From the NCBI RefSeq assembly GCF_035918395.1, contig NZ_CP142362.1, positions 4,191,501 through 4,255,500 on the forward strand: a stretch of 64,000 nucleotides of DNA, read 5' to 3'. Below, piece by piece: positions 16,580-24,706 of this stretch. The DNA is from Mycolicibacterium sp. ND9-15 (GTDB lineage Bacteria > Actinomycetota > Actinomycetes > Mycobacteriales > Mycobacteriaceae). How positions within the stretch are numbered: the first letter of the stretch is position 1; each line of letters begins with the position of its first letter. The notes beneath the pieces are model-generated. The model saw only the letters and a list, made by a program, of their open reading frames with translations. It had not been told where the DNA came from and did no database searches. Made by a program: the position numbers and the translations under genes.

Positions 16580-18915
16580 AGCTCTCGGCCGACCAGTACA
16601 CGCCCTTCACGCCCACCGGTGACGCGCTGGTGCTGGCGTCGGCCTCCTCGCCGGCCGAACGGGATCTGCTCGACGACTGGCTCGAGCACCAGCGGCGCGA
16701 GCACCCCGAGGCCAAGATCGACGTGCTGCTGTTGCCGTACGACGACCCGCCCGCCGGTGTGCTCGCCCAACTCGTATCCGAACTCGAGGCGGGCGAAGAC
16801 CGCTCGGTGGTGCCGGTGCGAGTGTTCTGGGTGCCCGGAGGCCTGCCCACCCGGTCCAAGGTGGTGGCGCTGCTCTCCGGCCGCGACACCTACCGTCCGC
16901 CCGAGATCCTGCAGCGCCGGATCTTGAGCCGGGACCGGTCGCGGGCCCGTGTCGTCGCCGGTGAACCCGCAAAGGTCTCCGAACTGCGTCAGCAGTGGGC
17001 CGACACCACCGTCGCCGAAAACCCCCGCGAATTCGCGCGTTTCGTGATCCGACGTGCGATCCTGGCGATCGAGCGCGTCGAGCTGCGGCTGTTGGGCCCG
17101 GAGTACAAGTCGCCCCGGCTGATCAAGCCGGAGTTGTTGGCGTCGGCGCGCTTTCGGGAAGGACTGGAGCGGATCCCGGATGCGGACCTCGACACGGCGG
17201 GGGAGATGCTCGACGAACTCTCCACCGGCTGGAGTCGGTTTTCGGTCGATCTGATCCCGTCGCTGGGGCGCGCGATCTTCAGTCGTGGCTTCGATCCGAA
17301 CATCGACTACGACCGGGACGAAGTCGAGTCGATGCGCCGCAATCTCGAGAACCATCCGGCCGTGCTGCTGTTCTCGCACCGGTCCTACCTGGATGGTGTG
17401 ATCGTGCCGGTCGCGATGCAGGAGAACCGGTTACCCCCGGTGCACACTTTTGCGGGAATCAATCTCTCGTTCGGCTTCATGGGGCCGTTGATGCGCCATT
17501 CCGGCGTGATCTTTTTGCGCCGCAAACTCGACGATCCGCTCTACAAATACGTGCTTCGGCAATTCGTCGGCTACATCGTGGAGAAGCGGTTCAACCTCAG
17601 CTGGTCGATCGAAGGCACCCGATCGCGCACCGGAAAGATGTTGCCGCCCAAGCTCGGCCTGCTCGCGTACGTGGCCGACGCCTACCTCGACGGCCGCAGC
17701 GAGGACATCCTGCTGCAGCCGGTGTCGATCAGTTTCGACCAGTTGCACGAGACCGCCGAGTACGCCGCCTACGCCCGCGGGGGTGAGAAAACACCCGAAA
17801 GCCTGTCGTGGATGTACAACTTCATCAAGGCGCAGGGCGAGCGCAACTACGGCAAGATCTACGTCCGTTTCCCCGAGGCCGTGTCCATGCGCGAATACCT
17901 CGGTGTGCCCCACGGTCCCATGACCACCGATGACGACGCCAAACGCCTTGCGCTGCAGAAGATGGCGTTCGAAGTGTCATGGCGGATCCTACGGGCCACG
18001 CCGGTGAACGCCTCGGCTCTCGTGTCGGCGCTGTTGCTGTCCACCCGCGGGATCGCGTTGACACTCGACCAGATTCACCACACGCTGCAGCCGTCGCTCG
18101 ATTACCTGGAGCGCAAGCAGACCCCGATGACCAACAGCGCGTTGCGGTTACGCACGAGCGAGGGCGTCCGGGCAGCGCTCGACGCGCTGTCCAACCGGCA
18201 CCCCGTCACGTGCGTGGAAGGGGGGCGCGAGCCCGTCTGGCGGATCGCTCCCGAGGACGAACACGAGGCCGCGTTCTACCGCAACACGCTCATCGACGCC
18301 TTCCTGGAGACCTCGCTTGTCGAACTGGCGCTCGTGTATGCCGGACGAGCGGAAACCGACCGGCTCGAGGCGTTCTGGTCGCAGGTGATGCGGCTGCGCG
18401 ACCTGTTGAAGTTCGACTTCTACTTCGCCGACTCCGCGGCGTTTCGTGAGCACGTCGCCGAGGAGCTGTCCTGGCAAGACAGCTGGGAGGAGCAGGTGAC
18501 GGCGGGCGAAGACCAGGTCGATGCGCTGCTGCGTGCCAAACAACCGTTGTTGGCCGGCGCGTTGCTCAGGCCGTTCTTCGAGGCATACGAGATCGTCGCC
18601 GACGTGCTGCGTGATGCGCCCGCCGAAATCGACGAGAAGGACCTGACCAAGAAAGCACTCGGACTGGGCAACCAGTACGTCGCGCAGAGCCGGGTGCGCA
18701 GCAACGAATCGGTGTCGGCCCTGCTGTTCGCGACCGCGCGTCAGGTGGTGGCCGACCAGCATCTTCTCCAACCCGCGGCCGATCTCCACGACCGGCGCAC
18801 CGCGTTCCGCGACGAACTGCGCGGCATCCTGCGCGACATGGACAAAGTCGAGAAGATCGCCCGTCAGCAGTTCTTTGCGCGCGAAATCGAGCGTCGTGTC
18901 GCGCGCCGTGCGTAG
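16576..18915 (+). CDS. plsB2: Glycerol-3-phosphate acyltransferase
   Basis: A 779-aa PlsB-type enzyme performing the first acylation of glycerolipid synthesis at the membrane. The LPLAT core shows FSHRSYLDG (HX4D) and, further on, the substrate motif EGTRSRTGKM. The large N- and C-terminal regions are typical of PlsB, as is the length (M. tuberculosis PlsB2 is about 790 aa). The GTG start overlaps the plsC stop, giving a three-step operon: G3P to lysophosphatidate to phosphatidate and then neutral lipid through the WS/DGAT product. Confidence 0.93.
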   Translation: MKLSADQYTPFTPTGDALVLASASSPAERDLLDDWLEHQRREHPEAKIDVLLLPYDDPPAGVLAQLVSELEAGEDRSVVPVRVFWVPGGLPTRSKVVALLSGRDTYRPPEILQRRILSRDRSRARVVAGEPAKVSELRQQWADTTVAENPREFARFVIRRAILAIERVELRLLGPEYKSPRLIKPELLASARFREGLERIPDADLDTAGEMLDELSTGWSRFSVDLIPSLGRAIFSRGFDPNIDYDRDEVESMRRNLENHPAVLLFSHRSYLDGVIVPVAMQENRLPPVHTFAGINLSFGFMGPLMRHSGVIFLRRKLDDPLYKYVLRQFVGYIVEKRFNLSWSIEGTRSRTGKMLPPKLGLLAYVADAYLDGRSEDILLQPVSISFDQLHETAEYAAYARGGEKTPESLSWMYNFIKAQGERNYGKIYVRFPEAVSMREYLGVPHGPMTTDDDAKRLALQKMAFEVSWRILRATPVNASALVSALLLSTRGIALTLDQIHHTLQPSLDYLERKQTPMTNSALRLRTSEGVRAALDALSNRHPVTCVEGGREPVWRIAPEDEHEAAFYRNTLIDAFLETSLVELALVYAGRAETDRLEAFWSQVMRLRDLLKFDFYFADSAAFREHVAEELSWQDSWEEQVTAGEDQVDALLRAKQPLLAGALLRPFFEAYEIVADVLRDAPAEIDEKDLTKKALGLGNQYVAQSRVRSNESVSALLFATARQVVADQHLLQPAADLHDRRTAFRDELRGILRDMDKVEKIARQQFFAREIERRVARRA

Positions 18916-19011
18916 GCGACCGCATCCCGCTCGCCGAGCGCACGGTGGGTGACACGAATCGCGAGTGGTGCGGTAAACAACCGCGCTGTCGGCGAGCTTG
19001 AGCTGCCGCCA

Positions 19012-19024
19012 TACGCTGGTGCTA
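19012..19024 (+). promoter_or_regulatory. Candidate leaderless promoter for the CopD-CtaG gene
   Basis: A TACGCT box (TANNNT type) ends six bases before the ATG. Typical -10 to start-site spacing places transcription initiation on or next to the A of ATG, and no Shine-Dalgarno is visible. Leaderless mRNAs are common in mycobacteria. There is no convincing -35. Confidence 0.45.
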
Positions 19025-21024
19025 TGACGACGGCGGTATCGGGCGTGCGCAGTAGCGCAGTATGGCCGGTGCTCGCTGGAGTGGCGGTTCTCGCGGGCTC
19101 GGTCGCAGCGGGGATCGGCGCGCTGTCGCTGGCCGACGCGCTGAGCGCGACCGGGTTGCCGGATCCCGGCCCGGTCACCACCTACGGGCTGCCGTTCGTG
19201 CGGGCGGCCGGCGAGATCGCGGCGGTCATCGCGGTGGGATCCTTCCTGTTCGCGGCGTTCCTGGTGCCACCGCAAGCCAACGGCGTGCTCGATGCGGCCG
19301 GTTACCGAGCGTTGCGCCTGGGCACCCGCGCGTCGGCCGTGTGGACCGTGTGCGCGGCGCTGATGGTTCCGCTGACCGTGTCGGATGTCTCCGGCCAGGC
19401 GTTGAGCCAGAACCTCGATCCGGTGGCGGTCTGGTCGGCCGCCGGCCTCGTCGAGACGGTCGGCGCATGGCGGTGGACCGCGTTCCTCGCCGCGGCAGTC
19501 ACCGTGGCCAGCCTCCCGGTGCTGCGCTGGACGTGGACGCCGATCCTGCTGGCAGCCGCGCTGGCGACGCTCGTCCCGCTCGGCTTGACCGGGCACTCGT
19601 CGACCGGCGGCGCCCACGACCTGGCGACCAACAGTCTGCTGTTCCACCTCGGTGCGGCAGCGTTGTGGGCGGGTGGGCTGCTGGCCCTGTTGGTGCACGC
19701 GATGCGCCGAGGCAGCCACGCCGACCTCGCGGCGCGCCGGTTCTCGGCGCTGGCGCTGTGGTGTTTCGTGGTGATGGCCATCAGCGGCGTGGTCAATGCG
19801 CTGGTGCGGGTCGAGCCCGCCGACCTTATTCGCACCGAGTACGGCCTGCTGGTCGTGGCCAAAGCGGTGGCCTTGGTCCTGCTCGGGCTGATCGGTTGGG
19901 GGCAACGCCGCTCGGGGGTCGCCGCGCTGCAGGCCGACCCGGACGCGCGCGGCCCGTTGATCCGGCTGGCGCTGCTCGAAGCGATGCTGTTCGGTGCGAC
20001 GTTCGGCATCGCGGTCGGGCTCGGGCGTACCCCTCCGCCGCCCTTGGCCGAACAGCCCAGCCCGGTGGAGGTGGCCATCGGATACGACCTCGCCGGCCCG
20101 CCCACCTTCGCACGGGTGATGCTCGACTGGCGCTTCGATCTGATCTTCGGCACCGCCGCGATCGTGCTTGCGGTGGTGTATCTGCTCGGTGTGCGAAGGC
20201 TCCGGCGTCGCGGCGACACCTGGCCGCTGGGCCGGACGCTCGGCTGGTTGTGCGGTTGTGCCACGCTGCTGATCGCGACATCGTCGGGCCTGGGCCGGTA
20301 CATGCCGGCGATGTTCTCGATGCACATGATCGCCCACATGTTGCTGTCGATGCTGGTGCCGATCCTGTTGGTGCTCGGCGCGCCCATGACGCTGGCGCTG
20401 CGGGCGCTGCCGGCCGCAGGCCGCGGGGATCCGCCCGGTCCACGGGAGTGGCTGCTGGCGGCGCTGCACTCACGGTTCTCGCGTTTCTTCACCAACCCCA
20501 TCGTGGCGACGGTGATGTTCGTCGCCGGCTTCTACGGGCTGTACTTCAGCGGCCTCTACGACGCTGCCGTCGACAAGCACGGCGCCCACGTGTTGATGAA
20601 CGTGCACTTCCTGCTCAGCGGATACCTCTTCTACTGGGTGACGATCGGCATCGACCCGGCACCGCGGCAGATCCCCCATCTGGGCAAGATCGGGATGGTG
20701 TTCGCGTCCCTGCCGTTGCACGCGTTCTTCGGTGTGGTGTTGATGGGCACGAAGAGCGTGCTGGGCGAGCCGTTCTACCGGTCCCTGCAGCTGAGCTGGC
20801 ACACCGATCTGCTTTCCGATCAGCGGACAGGCGGCAGCATCGCCTGGGCGGCGGGCGAGGTTCCACTCGTGATCGTGATGATCGCGCTGTTGATCCAGTG
20901 GTCGCGCAGCGATCGGCGCACCGCGAAGCGGATGGACCGGGCCGCCGAACGCGACGACGACGCGGAGCTGGCGGCCTACAACGCGATGCTCGCCGAACTC
21001 GCCCGACGCGACGCGTCTCGCTGA
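19024..21024 (+). CDS. CopD-CtaG fusion membrane protein (Rv0102-like)
   Basis: A 666-aa polytopic membrane protein. The N-terminal half (about residues 1-330) is a CopD-like copper-transport domain with around eight hydrophobic segments and HSSTGGAHD. The C-terminal half is a CtaG (caa3 oxidase assembly) domain containing SMHMIAHMLLSMLVPILL, a His/Met-rich membrane segment suited to copper. It likely delivers copper for cytochrome oxidase assembly. The ATG at 19024 is preferred because of the TACGCT box right before it. In M. tuberculosis I recall its homologue elsewhere (Rv0102), so its place beside plsB2 looks like an insertion relative to that species. Confidence 0.85.
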   Translation: MTTAVSGVRSSAVWPVLAGVAVLAGSVAAGIGALSLADALSATGLPDPGPVTTYGLPFVRAAGEIAAVIAVGSFLFAAFLVPPQANGVLDAAGYRALRLGTRASAVWTVCAALMVPLTVSDVSGQALSQNLDPVAVWSAAGLVETVGAWRWTAFLAAAVTVASLPVLRWTWTPILLAAALATLVPLGLTGHSSTGGAHDLATNSLLFHLGAAALWAGGLLALLVHAMRRGSHADLAARRFSALALWCFVVMAISGVVNALVRVEPADLIRTEYGLLVVAKAVALVLLGLIGWGQRRSGVAALQADPDARGPLIRLALLEAMLFGATFGIAVGLGRTPPPPLAEQPSPVEVAIGYDLAGPPTFARVMLDWRFDLIFGTAAIVLAVVYLLGVRRLRRRGDTWPLGRTLGWLCGCATLLIATSSGLGRYMPAMFSMHMIAHMLLSMLVPILLVLGAPMTLALRALPAAGRGDPPGPREWLLAALHSRFSRFFTNPIVATVMFVAGFYGLYFSGLYDAAVDKHGAHVLMNVHFLLSGYLFYWVTIGIDPAPRQIPHLGKIGMVFASLPLHAFFGVVLMGTKSVLGEPFYRSLQLSWHTDLLSDQRTGGSIAWAAGEVPLVIVMIALLIQWSRSDRRTAKRMDRAAERDDDAELAAYNAMLAELARRDASR

Positions 21025-21046
21025 GTCGGCCCGAGTCGAGCGTCCA

Positions 21047-21102
21047 GACCGACGCTTTGGCTGGTTTCCGGCCGCCGAGACGACCATTGCGTCGGTTTCG
21101 AG
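21047..21102 (+). repeat. Left 56-bp REP-like inverted repeat flanking the DUF559-like gene
   Basis: This 56-base element begins GACCGACGCTTTGGCTGGT and ends CCATTGCGTCGGTTTCGAG. Its reverse complement recurs downstream of the next gene, with identical 19- and 22-base outer blocks and a diverged 15-base centre. Within the element ACCGACGC and TGGT can pair with ACCA and GCGTCGGT, so each copy can fold into a hairpin. Confidence 0.85.
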
Positions 21103-21142
21103 AACAGTGGAGCGTGTCCAGCGGTCACGGCGTCCTAACTGT

Positions 21143-21985
21143 GTGGAGATTCCCTTCGTCGGCAGTGACGCCGTCGCCACCGGCCAGCTCACCCGAGCCC
21201 ACCTGCGCAGTCAGTATCGACCGCTGTACCGCGGCATCTACGTCCCGCGACGCCATGAGGTGTCGCTGCGCGACAGGATCGTCGGCGTATCCCTCGCCTC
21301 GCCCTCGGCGGTGATCGCCGGAGTGGCCGCCTCCGCGATGCACGGGGCGAAATGGGTCGGCGACGACGTTCCGATCGAACTGGTCGCGGCGGTCCGGCGC
21401 CAACGCGGGCTGATCGTCCGCGACGAGACCCTGGACGAGGACGAGGTCACCGCGGTCGCGGACATCCAGGTGACCACCCCGGCTCGGACCGCGTTCGACC
21501 TGGGCCGGCATCAGCCGCGCGACCGGGCTGTCGCACGGCTGGACGCGTTGATGAACGCCCGCCCGTTCGCTGCCGAGGATGTCGCGCTACTGGCGAAACG
21601 TCATCGCGGTGTCCGCGGTCTGCGGCTGCTACGGATGGCGTTGCCGCTGGTCGACGGCGGTGCCGAGTCGCCGATGGAGACCTGGCTGCGGCTGCTCTTC
21701 GTCGATGCCGGGCTACCTTGCCCCACGACGCAATTCGTCGTCCATGACGAGTCGGGCCGCTACGTCCGGCGCATCGACATGTGCTGGGAGGAGTTCAAAG
21801 TCGGCGCCGAATACGACGGAAAACAACACCTCACCAGCCGGCGACAATATGTCCTCGACGTTCAGGCCAACCGCGCGTTGCAGCGGCTTGGCTGGCACGT
21901 CATCCATGTCATCAAAGAGGACCGCGGGGCCGACATCGTCGACCAGGCACGCACCGCGCTGCTGTCGCGGGGCTGGCGCCCCTAG
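21143..21985 (+). CDS. DUF559-like nuclease-fold hypothetical protein
   Basis: About 280 aa. The N-terminal region resembles the AbiEi/winged-helix-like part of actinobacterial DUF559 proteins: ATGQLTRAHLRSQYRPLYRG, then a domain with TTPARTAFDLGR. The C-terminus looks like a PD-(D/E)XK/Vsr-type fold: IDMCWEEFKVGAEYDGKQH followed by WHVIHV, with the E-x-D/G-K core. The GTG at the EIPFVGSD start is chosen because family members usually begin near there; a GTG 36 bases upstream is an alternative. The gene is exactly enclosed by inverted 56-bp repeats. Function unknown; DNA cleavage is an inference from the fold. Confidence 0.7.
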   Translation: MEIPFVGSDAVATGQLTRAHLRSQYRPLYRGIYVPRRHEVSLRDRIVGVSLASPSAVIAGVAASAMHGAKWVGDDVPIELVAAVRRQRGLIVRDETLDEDEVTAVADIQVTTPARTAFDLGRHQPRDRAVARLDALMNARPFAAEDVALLAKRHRGVRGLRLLRMALPLVDGGAESPMETWLRLLFVDAGLPCPTTQFVVHDESGRYVRRIDMCWEEFKVGAEYDGKQHLTSRRQYVLDVQANRALQRLGWHVIHVIKEDRGADIVDQARTALLSRGWRP

Positions 21986-22014
21986 GCCCCGTGTGGTGTT
22001 CGCTGCGGTGTTCG

Positions 22015-22070
22015 CTCGAAACCGACGCAATGGTCGATCGCGCGCGGGCGGACCAGCCAAAGCGTCGGTC
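22015..22070 (-). repeat. Right 56-bp REP-like inverted repeat flanking the DUF559-like gene
   Basis: Reverse-complement partner of the left repeat. Read on the minus strand it again begins GACCGACGCTTTGGCTGGT and ends in the same 22 bases. Equal length and conserved ends with a variable centre suggest selection on the arms, or recent copying, rather than chance. Confidence 0.85.
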
Positions 22071-22122
22071 TGGGCGACACGAAGCCGGCCATCCCCAACG
22101 TCCGATCCATCCACAGGGCCGA

Positions 22123-22157
22123 CCGACACCGGGTCGTCGCACCGCCTCCGGTGTCGG
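22123..22157 (+). other. Perfect 10-bp hairpin upstream of the SSB-like gene
   Basis: CCGACACCGG and CCGGTGTCGG form a perfect ten-base stem around a 15-base loop, about 80 bases before the SSB-like start. It may be an attenuator, an operator or a terminator for the upstream unit. No T-run follows. Confidence 0.45.
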
Positions 22158-22234
22158 CCCGGCGGCGCTCAATGACGGTGTCACCGACGCGCCACCGGGG
22201 CCGTCGGCAAACAAACAAGTTGGAGGAGATCGAC

Positions 22235-22693
22235 ATGTTCGAGACACCGTTCACCATCGTCGGCAACATCGTCACCGACCCGATCCACCGCCGGGTCGGA
22301 GATCAGGAGATGGTCCGGTTCCGCGTTGCGAGCAACTCACGCCGCCGCACGGCCGAAGGAACATGGGAGCCGGGAAACTCGTTGTTCGTCACGGTGAACT
22401 GCTGGGGGCGGGTCGTCGCCGGGGCCAGCGCCGCGTTGGTCAAGGGCGATCCCGTCATCGTCGTCGGGCACGTCTACACCAGTGAGTACGACGACCGTGA
22501 CGGCAATCGACGCTCATCGGTCGAGGTGCGAGCGACGTCGGTCGGCCCGGACCTGGCCCGTTGTACTGCACGTATCGATCGGGCCAAGCAGCAGAGCGAC
22601 CAGCGGTGCACCGATCCGGACGGCCAGTCCGGGAACGTCGGTGATGACGACGAGGCGGAGCAGCCCGACACGGCGCTGCCCCTGACCGCGTAG
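22235..22693 (+). CDS. Single-stranded DNA-binding protein paralogue (Rv2478c-like)
   Basis: A 152-aa OB-fold protein. It shows the SSB pattern TIVGNIVTDPIHRRVGDQEMVRFRVA, then NSLFVTVNCWGRV, GDPVIVVGHVYTSEYDDRDGNRRSSVEV. The acidic C-terminal tail ends in TALPLTA and lacks the DDDxPF tip of housekeeping SSB, so partner recruitment probably differs. GGAGGAGATCGAC precedes the ATG. It lies ahead of an ettA-like gene as in M. tuberculosis (Rv2478c-Rv2477c). It may act in DNA repair or recombination as a secondary SSB. Confidence 0.87.
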   Translation: MFETPFTIVGNIVTDPIHRRVGDQEMVRFRVASNSRRRTAEGTWEPGNSLFVTVNCWGRVVAGASAALVKGDPVIVVGHVYTSEYDDRDGNRRSSVEVRATSVGPDLARCTARIDRAKQQSDQRCTDPDGQSGNVGDDDEAEQPDTALPLTA

Positions 22694-22705
22694 CGGCCAC
22701 CCGGT

Positions 22706-22740
22706 CGGCGCAGCCGTTTGAGGAGCTCTCGGCTGCGCCG
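22706..22740 (+). terminator. Stem-loop after the SSB-like gene
   Basis: A perfect 11-bp stem (CGGCGCAGCCG with CGGCTGCGCCG) and 13-base loop starts 13 bases after the stop codon. It lacks a U-tract, as do many mycobacterial terminator-like hairpins. It could separate this gene from ettA. Confidence 0.55.
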
Positions 22741-22835
22741 CCGACAACTCTGTCGGTACCGCTGAGGAGGCCACGCCTACGATGGTCCGCGAGCATCACC
22801 CCTTGGATCGCGATTTCTGAAAGGCAAACCACGGC

Positions 22836-24509
22836 ATGGCCGAATTCATCTATTCGATGCGGAGGGTCCGCAAGGCGCACGGCGACAAGGTCATCCTCGA
22901 CGACGTCAGCCTGAACTTCCTTCCGGGCGCGAAGATCGGCGTCGTCGGCCCCAACGGGGCGGGCAAGTCGAGCGTCTTGCGGATCATGGCGGGGCTGGAT
23001 CAGCCCAACAACGGTGACGCGTTACTGCAGCCCGGCGCGACCGTGGGCATCCTGCAGCAGGAACCGCCGCTCAACGAGGAGAAGACGGTTCGCGAGAACG
23101 TCGAAGAGGGCGTGGCGATCAAGGAGAGGCTCGACCGCTACAACGAGGTCGCCGAGTTGATGGCCACCGACTACTCCGATGAGCTGATGGAGGAGATGGG
23201 CCGGCTGCAGGAGGAGCTCGACGCCGCCGACGCGTGGGACATCGACTCCCAGCTCGAGCAGGCGATGGACGCGCTGCGCTGCCCGCCGCCCGACGAACCG
23301 GTCACACATCTTTCCGGCGGTGAACGTCGCCGGGTCGCGTTGTGCAAGCTGCTGCTGTCCAAACCCGATCTGCTACTCCTCGACGAGCCCACCAACCACC
23401 TGGACGCCGAGAGCGTGCAGTGGCTCGAACAGCACCTTGCGGAGTACAAGGGCGCGATCCTGGCGGTCACCCACGACCGGTACTTCCTGGACAACGTCGC
23501 CGAGTGGATCCTCGAGCTCGACCGCGGCCGCGCCTATCCGTACGAGGGCAACTATTCGACGTATCTGGAGAAGAAGGCCGAACGCGTCGCCGTGCAGGGG
23601 CGCAAGGACGCCAAACTGCAGAAGCGGCTCCAGGATGAGCTCGCGTGGGTGCGCTCGGGCGCTAAGGCGCGCCAGGCCAAGAGCAAGGCCCGTCTGCAGC
23701 GCTACGAGGAGATGGCCGCGGAGGCGGAGAAGACCCGCAAGCTCGACTTCGAGGAGATCCAGATCCCGACGCCGCCGCGGCTGGGCAACCTCGTCGTCGA
23801 GGTCAAGAACCTGGACAAGGGGTTCGGTGGCCGCACCCTGATCAAGGACCTGTCGTTCACGCTGCCGCGAAACGGCATCGTCGGCGTGATCGGTCCCAAC
23901 GGCGTGGGCAAGACCACGCTGTTCAAAACCATCGTCGGTCTCGAACAGCCCGACAGCGGCACGGTGAAGGTCGGCGAGACCGTCAAGCTGAGCTACGTCG
24001 ACCAGTCCCGTGCGGGCATCGACCCGAAGAAGACCGTGTGGGAGGTCGTCTCCGACGGGCTGGACTACATCGAGGTCGGCCAGAACGAGATCCCGTCGCG
24101 CGCGTACGTATCCGCATTCGGTTTCAAGGGTCCCGATCAGCAGAAGCCGGCGGGCGTGCTGTCCGGCGGTGAACGCAACCGGCTCAACCTGGCGCTGACC
24201 CTCAAGGAGGGCGGCAACCTGATACTGCTCGACGAGCCGACCAACGACCTCGACGTGGAAACGTTGTCCTCGTTGGAGAACGCGCTCGAGAGCTTCCCCG
24301 GCTGTGCGGTGGTGATCTCCCACGACCGCTGGTTCCTCGACCGCACGTGCACCCACATCCTCGCGTGGGAGGGTGACGAGCACAACGAGGCCAAGTGGTT
24401 CTGGTTCGAGGGCAACTTCGGCGCCTACGAAGAGAACAAAGTGGAACGACTTGGGGTCGAAGCTGCGCGTCCACACCGGGTGACCTACCGCAAGCTCACG
24501 CGCGACTGA
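22836..24509 (+). CDS. ettA: Energy-dependent translational throttle ABC-F ATPase
   Basis: A 557-aa ABC-F protein with two ATPase domains and no membrane segment. Domain 1 has the Walker A motif GPNGAGKSS, the signature LSGGERRRVALCKLL and LLLDEPTNHLDAES. The Lys/Glu-rich linker (about residues 240-305) is the tRNA-sensing PtIM-type segment. Domain 2 has GPNGVGKTT, LSGGERNRLNL and LLDEPTNDLDVE. EttA binds the ribosomal E site and couples initiation to energy status. The length matches M. tuberculosis Rv2477c, which behaves as an EttA. Confidence 0.93.
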   Translation: MAEFIYSMRRVRKAHGDKVILDDVSLNFLPGAKIGVVGPNGAGKSSVLRIMAGLDQPNNGDALLQPGATVGILQQEPPLNEEKTVRENVEEGVAIKERLDRYNEVAELMATDYSDELMEEMGRLQEELDAADAWDIDSQLEQAMDALRCPPPDEPVTHLSGGERRRVALCKLLLSKPDLLLLDEPTNHLDAESVQWLEQHLAEYKGAILAVTHDRYFLDNVAEWILELDRGRAYPYEGNYSTYLEKKAERVAVQGRKDAKLQKRLQDELAWVRSGAKARQAKSKARLQRYEEMAAEAEKTRKLDFEEIQIPTPPRLGNLVVEVKNLDKGFGGRTLIKDLSFTLPRNGIVGVIGPNGVGKTTLFKTIVGLEQPDSGTVKVGETVKLSYVDQSRAGIDPKKTVWEVVSDGLDYIEVGQNEIPSRAYVSAFGFKGPDQQKPAGVLSGGERNRLNLALTLKEGGNLILLDEPTNDLDVETLSSLENALESFPGCAVVISHDRWFLDRTCTHILAWEGDEHNEAKWFWFEGNFGAYEENKVERLGVEAARPHRVTYRKLTRD

Positions 24510-24556
24510 TCCGGCGGGTAGGCGCGCTGGTGGCTCCCGAAGCAAGAAGGGGGCCG

Positions 24557-24589
24557 ACCCAGCTGAAAGGCTTACCCAGCTGAAAGGCT
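24557..24589 (+). repeat. Tandem 16-bp direct repeat upstream of gdh
   Basis: ACCCAGCTGAAAGGCT occurs twice with a 17-base period in the 197-base gap between ettA and gdh. It contains the CAGCTG palindrome and may be a regulator site for the large dehydrogenase gene or slippage-derived duplication. No other copy was noticed. Confidence 0.6.
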
Positions 24590-24706
24590 AGGGGGACGAC
24601 TGGCTGGACTACTAAGGTCACCTGCAGACCGCGAAGCCGCTTCGCTCACCGGGCTCGCGGTGACATCCAACGGCGAAGGTACGTGCCTACAGTTCAGGAG
24701 CGTCGC

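Noticed and set aside
18148..20469. A 773-codon minus-strand frame opposite plsB2 and the CopD-CtaG gene
   Set aside because: Its product is low-complexity His/Arg/Gln-rich with no domain, and both plus-strand genes are well supported.
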